DNA of 16,274 nt from CANJBX01 sp041487815. Its GTDB lineage: Bacteria; Pseudomonadota; Alphaproteobacteria; Rhizobiales; Xanthobacteraceae. The stretch is taken from assembly GCA_041487815.1 (NCBI GenBank), contig JBGPOB010000044.1:1-16274 (forward strand), in the 5' to 3' direction. Under the pieces are notes generated by a model, which saw only the letters and a program-made list of their open reading frames with translations, had not been told where the DNA came from and searched no databases. Position 1 is the first letter of the stretch; each line of letters begins with the position of its first letter. Made by a program: the position numbers and the translations under genes. Of the stretch, positions 1-7,573 are shown piece by piece.

Positions 1-83
1 CAATTGCAGCGGTCGTTAATTCGCGCGTGCGTCCCACCGGTGCCCCCCGCATCAAGGTGCCGAAAATCGAGCAAATCTTATAA
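1..83 (+). CDS. Possible C-terminal end of an unidentified protein (partial)
   Basis: Reading from base 3 there are 26 uninterrupted codons before a TAA at 81-83. The translated end has ordinary protein-like composition (…RPTGAPRIKVPKIEQIL) and its frame is free of stops back to the window edge. It would converge on the minus-strand hydrolase gene that ends at 140, leaving a 56-base gap. The family cannot be recognised from so few residues. A second frame is also open here, so the call rests on composition and plausible spacing only. Confidence 0.35.
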   Translation, partial: IAAVVNSRVRPTGAPRIKVPKIEQIL

Positions 84-139
84 GCGAAGGCTTCCGCGCG
101 ATCAAGGTGCGGCGCCGCGCAGGAACATCGAAATCGGCC

Positions 140-1015
140 TCACCGCGAGCGCGGCGGCGCACCGAGATATTCCTTGAAGAAAGCCAGTGTCCGCTCCCAC
201 GCGAGATCGGCGGCTGGCTTGTTATAGCGCGCCCCGCCGGTATCGTTATTGAAGGCGTGGTTGACGCCCGGGTACATGTAAATCGTGTAGCGCTTGCCAT
301 TCGTCTTCAGCGCCGACTCGTAAGCCGCGATGCCGGCATTGACGCGTTCGTCCAGCGCGGCGTAGTGCAGCAGCAGCGGCGCACGGATGGCCGGCACCTC
401 GTCTGCGGGGACCTGCAGCCCGTAATAAACCGCAACGGCTTTGAGCTCCGGCCGCTCCGCCGCCATGCGATTGGCAACACCGCCGCCAAAGCAAAAGCCG
501 ACAACACCGACATTGCCGTTCGATTCGGTGTGCGTCAGAACGAATGGCACCGCCGCGATGGCTGCCGCGGTGATATCTTTGGGATTCGTTTTGGCGTGAA
601 TTTCGCGCGCTTTGTCCTCGTCAGGCGGCGTGCCGCCGGACACGGACAGCAAGTCGGGAGCGAAAACCAGGAAGCCCTCGATCGCCAGCCGCCGTGCGAC
701 GTCCTCGATGTGCGGATTGAGGCCACGGTTTTCCTGAATGACAATGATTGCAGGGCGCTTTCCCTTTGCAGTCGGGCGCACCAGGTAGCCGTCGATCTTC
801 CCCTTGGGCGAGTCGTAGGCGACGCGTTCGGTTATCAACCGCGCATCATTTGCCGCCACGATAGCGGCCTGCGCATAGTTGTTCTGCAGCAGCGGCAACA
901 GCGCCGTGGCAGCCGCGGCCGATCCGGTCAGCGCAGTCAGCCGATCGAGAAACTTGCGGCGGTTCATCCCGCCATGCGTGAAGCTGTCGTAAAGATTGAT
1001 GATGCGCTGGTCCAC
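140..1015 (-). CDS. Dienelactone hydrolase family protein, Tat-exported
   Basis: This 291-residue alpha/beta hydrolase belongs to the carboxymethylenebutenolidase (dienelactone hydrolase) family. The family triad is visible: nucleophile Cys175 in GFCFGGG, Asp222 in LDERVN and His253 in GVNHAF. Glu95 in the IQENRG segment corresponds to the family's active-site glutamate. Near the N-terminus, NRRKFLDR (residues 18-25) followed by an Ala/Leu-rich stretch to about residue 50 resembles a twin-arginine signal, so the enzyme probably acts in the periplasm. The start is GTG at 1015, supported by GAGGGA at 1020-1025 four bases upstream; the internal ATG at 967 just before the twin arginines is the alternative. 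The family hydrolyses lactones or esters, but the substrate here is unknown and no aromatic-degradation genes are adjacent. It is monocistronic within the window. Confidence 0.9.
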   Translation of the reverse strand: MDQRIINLYDSFTHGGMNRRKFLDRLTALTGSAAAATALLPLLQNNYAQAAIVAANDARLITERVAYDSPKGKIDGYLVRPTAKGKRPAIIVIQENRGLNPHIEDVARRLAIEGFLVFAPDLLSVSGGTPPDEDKAREIHAKTNPKDITAAAIAAVPFVLTHTESNGNVGVVGFCFGGGVANRMAAERPELKAVAVYYGLQVPADEVPAIRAPLLLHYAALDERVNAGIAAYESALKTNGKRYTIYMYPGVNHAFNNDTGGARYNKPAADLAWERTLAFFKEYLGAPPRSR

Positions 1016-1019
1016 GGTG

Positions 1020-1025
1020 TCCCTC
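1020..1025 (-). promoter_or_regulatory. Ribosome binding site that supports the GTG start of the hydrolase
   Basis: On the minus strand GAGGGA lies four bases before the GTG at 1015. It favours this longer form over the in-frame ATG at 967 and leaves about 17 residues ahead of the twin-arginine motif. Confidence 0.55.
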
Positions 1026-1130
1026 GAATGTTTGCCAGATAAAATAGCATGCGCGACCGGTTCGGTCTCAAGTCGGGGCAGGAACCCGGGGTATCAATGT
1101 TGCATAGCCGGAAAGGCGAAATGTCCATGC

Positions 1131-1173
1131 TGGCCCATCCCGGAAGACACGCCCGCCGCGCGCGATGCCCGCT
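1131..1173 (+). repeat. Dispersed intergenic repeat, copy 1 (43-bp core)
   Basis: This 43-base core aligns without gaps to 7369-7411 with six mismatches by eye (for example both share GATGCCCGCT at the end). Weaker similarity continues rightward: GAGC…TCTGG.GCGCT occurs at 1177-1196 and at 7422-7440. The core ends at the first base of the transporter gene's stop codon, so the last codons of that gene run into the extended repeat. It may belong to a genome-wide repeat family, but only two copies are visible here. Confidence 0.6.
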
Positions 1174-3005
1174 TAGGAGCAGCGCATCTGGGCGCTACCG
1201 GGGCACAACTTAAATGACTTCGATAATGAGAAGAAAACGCGCGCGCCGCGACCGTCGTTGGACGGAATGCGGTATTCGATTGGCGCGGCCAATTCAACGC
1301 CGGCGATCAGGTCATCGGCGATGAAGAGCCGCAGCCCCGCCCCGATCAAGGATACGGAAAGAACATCATCATGAACGTCGCGGAAATTCCAAGCCATACT
1401 CCGGTCGATGAAGCCGTAGGCCTGGTAGCCCTTGATGAGATCGTTGTTCAGTGTCTGGTCGAATCGCAGCTCCAGCGAGCCGGCGATGCCATTGTCGCCA
1501 CTGAGGTCGGATCCGTAATAGCCGCGGCCGAACGCCGTTCCGAGATAGAATTCTTGCGACGCCAGTAATGCGGTTGAAGCCCACTGGCCGGCCGTCGATA
1601 ATTTCACCGACCAAACGTCCGATAGCTTCTGAAGGCGCGTGTAGTACATCTCGATTTTTGAAAAACTGGCAGATCCGTCGCCGCGCGAAAGAGCGGCGTC
1701 ACCTTTATGCGACGCGCCGAGCACATCCAGGCCCTGACGTAGGGTGAGCGTTAGATAGTTCCACCCATTAAATGTATCGTGCGTCTGATAGTCGGCCGTC
1801 AGGCTTACGGTGCGGACGTGATCGCGATAATTCGTTCCGGACAAATCTTGTTCGACGACATCGCTGAAGCCCGCACTAGCCGTCAACCAGAGTGACGAAT
1901 TGCGCGTCCGTTGCGCAACAACGGTACCCCTAAACTCGTAGGTTTCGGTTTGCGTATGGGTTCGCAGGGCCCGCCTCGCATCGCCCGGCCAAATTTCGGT
2001 ATAGGAGGCCATGGCGCCAATGCGAGCGCCATTGGCCCCTACCGGCACGCTATAGGCCAGCCGATTGAAGCCCAATTCGCGCGTCGCGTCGGGAACGGTC
2101 GACAGGTTAAGGCCGAGCGTATCGCCGCCGGCAACGAACGAATTGAAGTTGGCGGCGACATATCCCTGTAGCGGGCCGACCTCGGGCGTACCCCGATTGT
2201 CGACGCCGAGCACGGCATAGACGCCCCATGTCCGCACGAAGACGGTAAGTCGAAATTTGCCGGTTGCTTGGCCTATTTCTTCTAGCGAAGTGTCAACAAT
2301 TCGCACTCCGGGCAGGTCGTTTACCAACAGCAACTGCCGTTCGAGCGTGTCTCGTCGTGAAGGGCTTTCGGCTCTGACAACATCGAGGAGCGGAGAAAGG
2401 CCGAACTTCTGTGCTCGTTCACCCTTCAGCACAATTTCCGTAACGCTGCCGGCGATCACCCGAATACGGATACGCCCGTTCTTGATGTCCTGCGGCGGAA
2501 TGATTGCGCGGGTGAGATAAAAGCCCGCAGCGCGGTGAAGATCGCTGATTTTTCCGGCAATGGTCACCAGATCGGCCTGCGATACGGTCTTGCCGATATA
2601 AGGCCGATAGGTCGCGGCGATCTGGTCGCGGGGTACCGCGATTTCGCCTCCGACGGAAACGGCGGCAAGCTTGAACAGCGGCCTTCTGTCACCCGAGCCG
2701 GCCTGCCTGGCTGGATCTGGTAAATTTATACTCGGGTCCGCGAGACGCCGCTGGTTGAGCTGGAACGCGTCGAAGCTCTTTTCGCCCTGGCGCGGGTCGA
2801 CGGTTGGCGCGCGGCCTGACGGCTGGGCTCTACCGGGGTCCGCGGCTAACGCCGCAAGGATTGCGCCCAAGGCATAGGCGGCAAGTCGAACGCCGCCTTG
2901 TCTTGCACGGGAAAAACCCTCCCGACCGCCGCCAATTTGAAGCTGCGCCGCCGGTTGGTGCATTGCGGTCGAGATACGAGGCCTCACCGCGTTCGCTTTA
3001 GGCAT
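1173..3005 (-). CDS. Two-partner secretion outer-membrane transporter (TpsB; ShlB/FhaC/HecB family)
   Basis: This 610-residue protein is an Omp85-superfamily pore that exports a TpsA exoprotein across the outer membrane. Residues about 36-60 form a signal peptide ending near GRAQ. A linker to about 105 precedes POTRA 1 (about 110-186) and POTRA 2 (about 187-260), followed by a 16-strand-type beta barrel (about 261-598). The conserved L6-loop motif appears as GRGY at 493-496 in FGRGYYGSD. Length fits the family. The barrel should end in Phe, and SKSF (to F598) matches, but 12 further residues including two cysteines follow. No clear Shine-Dalgarno precedes the ATG at 3005; the in-frame ATG at 2963 is an alternative that keeps the signal peptide. 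It is divergent from the FecR gene. No TpsA substrate with a filamentous-haemagglutinin secretion domain lies in the window. Confidence 0.9.
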   Translation of the reverse strand: MPKANAVRPRISTAMHQPAAQLQIGGGREGFSRARQGGVRLAAYALGAILAALAADPGRAQPSGRAPTVDPRQGEKSFDAFQLNQRRLADPSINLPDPARQAGSGDRRPLFKLAAVSVGGEIAVPRDQIAATYRPYIGKTVSQADLVTIAGKISDLHRAAGFYLTRAIIPPQDIKNGRIRIRVIAGSVTEIVLKGERAQKFGLSPLLDVVRAESPSRRDTLERQLLLVNDLPGVRIVDTSLEEIGQATGKFRLTVFVRTWGVYAVLGVDNRGTPEVGPLQGYVAANFNSFVAGGDTLGLNLSTVPDATRELGFNRLAYSVPVGANGARIGAMASYTEIWPGDARRALRTHTQTETYEFRGTVVAQRTRNSSLWLTASAGFSDVVEQDLSGTNYRDHVRTVSLTADYQTHDTFNGWNYLTLTLRQGLDVLGASHKGDAALSRGDGSASFSKIEMYYTRLQKLSDVWSVKLSTAGQWASTALLASQEFYLGTAFGRGYYGSDLSGDNGIAGSLELRFDQTLNNDLIKGYQAYGFIDRSMAWNFRDVHDDVLSVSLIGAGLRLFIADDLIAGVELAAPIEYRIPSNDGRGARVFFSLSKSFKLCPGSAQMRCS

Positions 3006-3144
3006 TTATGGTTAACGATTCGGTAACGTCTGGCCGCAGTTTGTGCGGCTAATGCTCGCCAATTTTGAAATGAATTTGGTGCCAAAATTTGAACCTGAAG
3101 ATGCGCCTCGGAATTGGCGCCCGGCGAAAAAGACAGGATGTCCC
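3006..3144. promoter_or_regulatory. Divergent intergenic region between tpsB-like and FecR genes
   Basis: This 139-base, comparatively AT-rich segment must hold promoters for both divergent genes. Visible elements are TTAA-N7-GTAA at 3012-3026, one base from the alphaproteobacterial CtrA consensus TTAA-N7-TTAA, and imperfect inverted AT-rich repeats (CCAATTTTG near 3058 and CCAAAATTTG near 3083). No confident -35/-10 pair was identified. The FecR start at 3145 is preceded by AGGA at 3135-3138 with a six-base spacer, which decides that start over the upstream in-frame ATG at 3043. Confidence 0.4.
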
Positions 3145-4305
3145 ATGTTTGACCGAGCAACAAAGCTTTGTCGCCTGCTTGTATTGGTTATGCTTGCCAT
3201 CTCCGGTGGGGGCCTCGCCGCGCAGGCGGAAGATTCTAACAGCGCCGCCTGGCGGGTGAGCAAAACCTCCGGCGATGTCTGGGTGACCACGACCGGGGTC
3301 CAGAAAGCATCGCTCACCGATAGCGAAATGTTGCGGCCTGGCGATACGATTCGCACCGGCCGAAATGGCCGCGTTCTCCTGATGCGCGGAGACGAGACCA
3401 TCATGGTTTCGCCGAACTCCGTCGTCGGGGTGCCGGAAAAAAACCAGGACAAACAGACGACCACGATCGTTCAGCAGGCGGGATCCATTCTGCTCGACGT
3501 GGAAAAGCGCAACGTCAGGCATTTTGAGGTTGAGACGCCCTATCTCGTCGCCGCGGTGAAAGGCACGCAATTTCAGGTGTCGGTAAAACGCAACGCTGCA
3601 AACGTTGAAGTGCATCGGGGCGAGGTTGACGTGGCCGACGTCAAGTCCGGCCAACATGTGCTTGTGCTGCCCGGACAAACCGCGGCAGTTTCTGCACATG
3701 CACCGGGGCTTACGCTAAGCGGATCGGGAAAATTCAACCCGATTCAGTCTGGTGAGCCGCGTCGAACCTCGGTGCAACGCACGCCGGTGCCGAAACACGG
3801 CCTCACGGCACCAGATAGCGCGCCGAACGGACAGCAAATTCGTGCGCTTGGCGATCACGACCGCAAGATCGGCGCCAAGGTGGGTATCGGGCACATCCTG
3901 AGCGACAACGGCGTGGTGCGCATTACCGCGCCGCTGGGCGATGTAAAATTGAATTTCGACAAGGTGACACAGGGGCTGGCGCGCGACGCGACAGCCGTCG
4001 CCGCCGTAGAAGCGGCCTCCGTCAAGAACAACGTGGAAGGCGCCTCCGTCAAGAACAACGTCGAAGAGGCCTCCGTCAAGAACAACACCGTTTGGAGTTC
4101 CGGAGAACTGCTGCCGGGTAATGGGGCTGCCAAGGTCTCCAGCCAGGGCAATGGTAACACTGCCGCCGGAGGCACTGGCACTGGCAACGGTAGTGGCAGC
4201 GGTAGTGGCAACAGCAACGCTAATGGCAACGGCAACGGCAATGCTTTTGGACAAGCCCAAGGCGGGGCCAATGGCAACGACGGAAAAGGTAAAGGCAAGT
4301 CCTGA
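3145..4305 (+). CDS. Secreted FecR-domain protein with tandem repeats and Gly/Asn-rich tail
   Basis: This 386-residue protein has an N-terminal signal peptide (about 1-28, cleavage after AQA). A FecR domain follows (about 35-190), with the typical RPGDTIRTGRNGRVLLMRGDE segment split around residues 64-84 and the VAAVKGTQFQV segment at about 136-146. FecR domains are periplasmic and usually take part in trans-envelope signalling. No transmembrane helix or sigma/anti-sigma partner is present, so it is not classical FecR. After a variable region, three nine-residue repeats beginning ASVKNN occupy 291-317, and a Gly/Asn/Ser-rich tail ends in KGKGKS. The start was chosen because ATG 3145 has AGGA six bases upstream and begins the signal peptide. 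The c-di-GMP sensor gene follows 79 bases downstream on the same strand, probably in one operon. It could be periplasmic or a surface-exported protein. Confidence 0.85.
   Translation: MFDRATKLCRLLVLVMLAISGGGLAAQAEDSNSAAWRVSKTSGDVWVTTTGVQKASLTDSEMLRPGDTIRTGRNGRVLLMRGDETIMVSPNSVVGVPEKNQDKQTTTIVQQAGSILLDVEKRNVRHFEVETPYLVAAVKGTQFQVSVKRNAANVEVHRGEVDVADVKSGQHVLVLPGQTAAVSAHAPGLTLSGSGKFNPIQSGEPRRTSVQRTPVPKHGLTAPDSAPNGQQIRALGDHDRKIGAKVGIGHILSDNGVVRITAPLGDVKLNFDKVTQGLARDATAVAAVEAASVKNNVEGASVKNNVEEASVKNNTVWSSGELLPGNGAAKVSSQGNGNTAAGGTGTGNGSGSGSGNSNANGNGNGNAFGQAQGGANGNDGKGKGKS
4015..4087 (+). repeat. Three 27-bp in-frame tandem repeats in the FecR protein gene
   Basis: Units start at 4015, 4042 and 4069 (exact 27-base period) and begin with GCCTCCGTCAAGAACAAC. 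The first two are nearly identical; the third diverges after the first 18 bases. The repeat keeps the reading frame and encodes ASVKNNVE-type units, so copy number could vary by slippage without a frameshift. Confidence 0.9.
4136..4302 (+). repeat. Low-complexity Gly/Asn/Ser-coding tract
   Basis: GGCAAC/GGTAGTGGC-type short repeats encode the Gly/Asn/Ser-rich C-terminal tail of the FecR protein, ending in lysine-glycine alternation. A disordered, flexible tail is the likely product. Confidence 0.75.
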
Positions 4306-4384
4306 CTCTGAGATTGATTCCGAGCCCAGACACGCAGTGCGAACACGTCTTTTGACCGTCGCATCGTAGCTTGCGGGGAGACGT

Positions 4385-7171
4385 GTGAAACAATATCGAC
4401 CGCATTTTCTGGTGTTGTTTATCCTGGTCGCAGTCCTGCTGACCGGGATGCACAAGACTGTGCAAAACGCGCTGATCGACGCGAGGTATGGCTGGTTTCC
4501 TCGGCAGGCCGGCGGCGAAATAGTTCTGATTTCAATCGATCCTTCGTCGATTGAGGCAATCGGAACCTGGCCGTGGCCACGGTCGATTCATGCGGACCTG
4601 ATCGACAAGCTGGAACGCGCCGGAGCCGGCGACATCGTTTTCGATATCGATTTCAGCTCGCCGTCGACTCCCGATTCCGATGCGGCTTTTGAGGACGCAC
4701 TCCAGCGGGCTGGCGGCTCGGTGGTATTGCCGGCATTCAAGCAATTGGTTAGCAATCGCGGAGTCGGCAATACGACCTACGTCAATCGGCCATTGCCGAG
4801 ATTTGGCGAACATGCCTGGTCCGCGATCGTGAACCTGCCCGTCGATCCGGACGGACTGGTGCGGCACTTTAGGTTTGGAGAAACGCTGGAGGGAAACTAT
4901 TTGCCCGTCGCTGGAGCCATGTTGGCGGGGCGCTACGACAAGGATGATCAGCACTATCTGATTGATTTTAGTATCCGCCCCAAATCCATTCCGTCGCTGT
5001 CGTACATCGACGCCTTGCGCGGCGATGCCGCCACTTTGGCGGGGCTAAAGGGCAAAAAAGTTATCATCGGCGCGACCGCCCTCGAGCTCGGCGACCGGTT
5101 GAATGTACCGAACGGCCGCATTCTGACGGGCGCGTTGCTGCAAGCGTTGGTGGCGGAATCGATCTTGCAAGGCCGTGTGCTACAAGTCACTTCGTACGTC
5201 GTGACGATGATAGGGATTAGCATCGTCGCACTTGTCATGTTCGCCATGTGGCGTCGCCGTTCTGCCGGCTTTCGGGCCCTGGTTTTGGCAATGTCGGCCA
5301 CTGTGGCTGAACTGGGCGCGACGGTCGTTCAAGCAAAACTACCGATTGTCATCGATACATCTCTGTTTCTCATCGCTATCTCCGGGTACCTTGCGGTCAT
5401 TGCGCTGTACGAAATCGATCTTCGCGGCCTCCTCGGCGCGATTGCGGAAAGACGCTTTCAGACCATAACGATGTCGCTCGGCGACGGCCTGGTATGCACG
5501 AATACCAAAGGCGACGTCGTACTTTGGAATCGCGGTGCTGCGACGATTTTCGGTTATGAAGCCAATGAAATGATTGGCCAGCCTTTCAACAAGATTCTTG
5601 CCTTAAGTGGCGGCGATGGAAATAGGCACCTGAATTTGATTGGAGAACTGCCACGCGGAGAACTTGTCGCACCCGGCGGCAAAGTGATGGAACTCGATGG
5701 ACGTAGAAAAAATGGAAAGATATTTCCGCTCGAAGTCTGTTTTTCCGGGTGGCAAGGAACCGACGGTTTTCAGTTTGGCGCTATTCTGCGCGACATTTCG
5801 GTCCGTAAACGCGAAGCCGAGCGGATAAAATATCTGGCGGAGCACGACACCCTGACCGGCTTGGCCAATCGCCACACCCTGCGTGTCCGCCTTGGCGAGG
5901 CCTTTGCCAAAGCTTCTCGCGCAGGCACCAAGGTCGCTATTCTGGTTATGGACCTCGACAATTTTAAGGAGATTAACGACACGATGAGCCACGCGTGTGG
6001 CGATCAGGTTCTATGCGAGGTGGCACAAGTATTGCGTACTTTGATTGGAGATACAGGTCTGATCGCGCGATTGGGCGGCGATGAATTCGCCGTCGTCATC
6101 GCCGGTGACGACTTGGCCCACAAGGCGCAGGGCCTGGTGGACCGAATAGCGCGCGCATTCAAGAATACCGAGCTGTTGATTGATGGACAAGCGATCCGCA
6201 TCAAATGCAGCTTTGGCGTAGCAATATTTCCAGAACATTGTCGGACGGAAGAAGAACTTCTCGCCAATGCCGATCTTGCATTATACCGGGCAAAAGCTGC
6301 CGGGCGCGGCACGCATATGTTTTTCAACCGTCAAATAAGGGATGAGATTGAAACACGGCGGTCGCTGCAGGCCGAACTGGAGCGTGCGGTAGAAAGACAT
6401 GAGTTCGAGTTGTTTTACCAGCCTCAAGTCAGACTGGCGGACGGCAGATTGGTGGGCGTTGAGGCGCTTATCCGATGGCGTCACCCCGACCGAGGACTCG
6501 TTTTGCCCGCGGAATTCATGCCGTTGGTCAACGCGTCTTCGATTGCCGAGCGCCTCGGGCTATGGGTGATGGAGGCCGCATGCATGCAGGGCCGCGAGTG
6601 GCAGCGGCAGGGACACGCCCTTCGCATCGGTGTCAATCTTTCGCCCTCCCAAATTCACTCCGGAAACCTTGCGGCTTCGGCAGCCTTGGTCCTGAAGAAG
6701 ACCGGCCTTTCGCCGTCGCTGCTTGAGCTGGAGGTCACGGAAAACATTCTGATCGAGGACGATGAACGGGCACGCGATATTTTTCAGCGAATACGCAATC
6801 TCGGAATCGGCATCGCACTCGATGACTTCGGCACCGGCTACGCCAGCCTGACCTATCTGAAGAAATTTCCCCTCGACCGGCTGAAGATCGACAGGTCGTT
6901 CGTGCGCGAATTGCGCGCAACGACGGACGATGCCGCAATCGTTCAATCCACGGTGAGTCTGAGCAAGATGCTGGGCTTGTCGGTCATTGCCGAAGGCATC
7001 GAAGATCGAACAACTGCCGAGTTGTTGGTGAGCATGGGGTGTGATGAGGGACAGGGATACTATTTCAGTCCTGCGCTCCCGGCGGCTGAATTTGAAAAAA
7101 TGTTCTTGTCAAAGAATGTTGTTGCGGATTCCGACGCCCGGAGCGTGCAACAAGCTGCTTCCGCAGCCTGA
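4385..7171 (+). CDS. CHASE2-PAS-GGDEF-EAL cyclic-di-GMP sensor protein
   Basis: This 928-residue inner-membrane signalling protein has a first membrane helix at 7-21, a periplasmic CHASE2 domain to about 265, then three helices at about 270-290, 297-316 and 320-342. Cytoplasmic PAS (about 355-475), GGDEF (about 480-645) and EAL (about 665-905) domains follow. The cyclase motif GGDEF is intact at 564-568, but the RxxD inhibitory site expected just upstream is absent. The phosphodiesterase residues are present: E693 of EAL, N751, D813-D814 in DDFGTG, K834, E870/E873 and Q890. Both activities are therefore possible; the net direction cannot be told. The start is GTG at 4385, preceded by GGGGAG at 4375-4380; the ATG at 4448 would cut into the first helix. 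The upstream FecR gene is 79 bases away on the same strand, which suggests that CHASE2 reads a periplasmic state involving the FecR protein. Confidence 0.93.
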   Translation: MKQYRPHFLVLFILVAVLLTGMHKTVQNALIDARYGWFPRQAGGEIVLISIDPSSIEAIGTWPWPRSIHADLIDKLERAGAGDIVFDIDFSSPSTPDSDAAFEDALQRAGGSVVLPAFKQLVSNRGVGNTTYVNRPLPRFGEHAWSAIVNLPVDPDGLVRHFRFGETLEGNYLPVAGAMLAGRYDKDDQHYLIDFSIRPKSIPSLSYIDALRGDAATLAGLKGKKVIIGATALELGDRLNVPNGRILTGALLQALVAESILQGRVLQVTSYVVTMIGISIVALVMFAMWRRRSAGFRALVLAMSATVAELGATVVQAKLPIVIDTSLFLIAISGYLAVIALYEIDLRGLLGAIAERRFQTITMSLGDGLVCTNTKGDVVLWNRGAATIFGYEANEMIGQPFNKILALSGGDGNRHLNLIGELPRGELVAPGGKVMELDGRRKNGKIFPLEVCFSGWQGTDGFQFGAILRDISVRKREAERIKYLAEHDTLTGLANRHTLRVRLGEAFAKASRAGTKVAILVMDLDNFKEINDTMSHACGDQVLCEVAQVLRTLIGDTGLIARLGGDEFAVVIAGDDLAHKAQGLVDRIARAFKNTELLIDGQAIRIKCSFGVAIFPEHCRTEEELLANADLALYRAKAAGRGTHMFFNRQIRDEIETRRSLQAELERAVERHEFELFYQPQVRLADGRLVGVEALIRWRHPDRGLVLPAEFMPLVNASSIAERLGLWVMEAACMQGREWQRQGHALRIGVNLSPSQIHSGNLAASAALVLKKTGLSPSLLELEVTENILIEDDERARDIFQRIRNLGIGIALDDFGTGYASLTYLKKFPLDRLKIDRSFVRELRATTDDAAIVQSTVSLSKMLGLSVIAEGIEDRTTAELLVSMGCDEGQGYYFSPALPAAEFEKMFLSKNVVADSDARSVQQAASAA

Positions 7172-7256
7172 TGCAATTTCGATTTTGCCGAGCGATCTGC
7201 ACCCCTGCGGTGCGGCCGCGGCGTTGTGATTATTTCCGGGGCGTTGCGATATTTTA

Positions 7257-7303
7257 GGGTGCGATCCCGAAAAGTTGCAGACTTTTCGGATAAGATCACA
7301 CCC
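7257..7303. repeat. 47-bp imperfect palindrome (Rhizobiales-type intergenic element)
   Basis: GGGTG…CACCC, GATC…GATC and CCGAAAAGT…ACTTTTCGG pair around a TGCAG loop. The element resembles the abundant palindromic intergenic repeats with TTTTCGGA…GATC cores seen in Bradyrhizobium-like genomes (family recalled, not searched). It may form a cruciform or transcript hairpin that ends the upstream operon. Confidence 0.65.
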
Positions 7304-7368
7304 AAAATCAATATGTTTGTAGGGCAGTCCGATACTATCCAAGTTGATCAGACTCTAGTGCCTTCTCA

Positions 7369-7411
7369 TGGCCGATCCCCGAAGTCACGCCTGCCGCACG
7401 TGATGCCCGCT
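7369..7411 (+). repeat. Dispersed intergenic repeat, copy 2 (43-bp core)
   Basis: Ungapped match to 1131-1173 with six differences, mostly transitions. It runs directly into the second repeat block at 7438-7573, so the two may be parts of one composite element. Confidence 0.6.
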
Positions 7412-7437
7412 GATGGGTCCCGAGCGGACTCTGGAGC

Positions 7438-7573
7438 GCTGGCCATCCGAGCGATCATGCGCGCACGGCCGCAGCCGCGCGCTTACCGCCGCGCGCACAT
7501 TGTTTGCGAGCCGCCTTCGAATACACTTCGCGACGCTGTTAATTGGAATGCTCTACGCCGCCCCATCCGAGCG
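7438..7573 (+). repeat. Flanking repeat block, left copy
   Basis: This block aligns in the same orientation with 10908-11044. The 20 bases starting at 7461 (GCGCACGGCCGCAGCCGCGC) are identical to those at 10929. Shared landmarks follow in order: ACATTGTT.GCGAGCCGCC, GA.GCT.TT.AT.GG.ATGCT and CATCCGA. Overall identity is roughly three quarters by eye, with a few single-base indels. The copies lie on either side of the exporter operon. A 12-base direct repeat CCATCCGAGCGA (7443-7454 and 7563-7574) brackets most of this copy. Confidence 0.6.

Noticed and set aside
107..1042. 311-codon open frame on the plus strand
   Set aside because: It is antisense to the hydrolase, whose catalytic motifs are intact on the minus strand. 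Its translation is Arg/Val-rich without domain signs, a typical shadow in GC-rich DNA.
3049..3699. Minus-strand open frames (3012-3464 and 3049-3699) opposite the FecR gene
   Set aside because: They overlap a gene with clear FecR domain and signal peptide and show no recognisable features.
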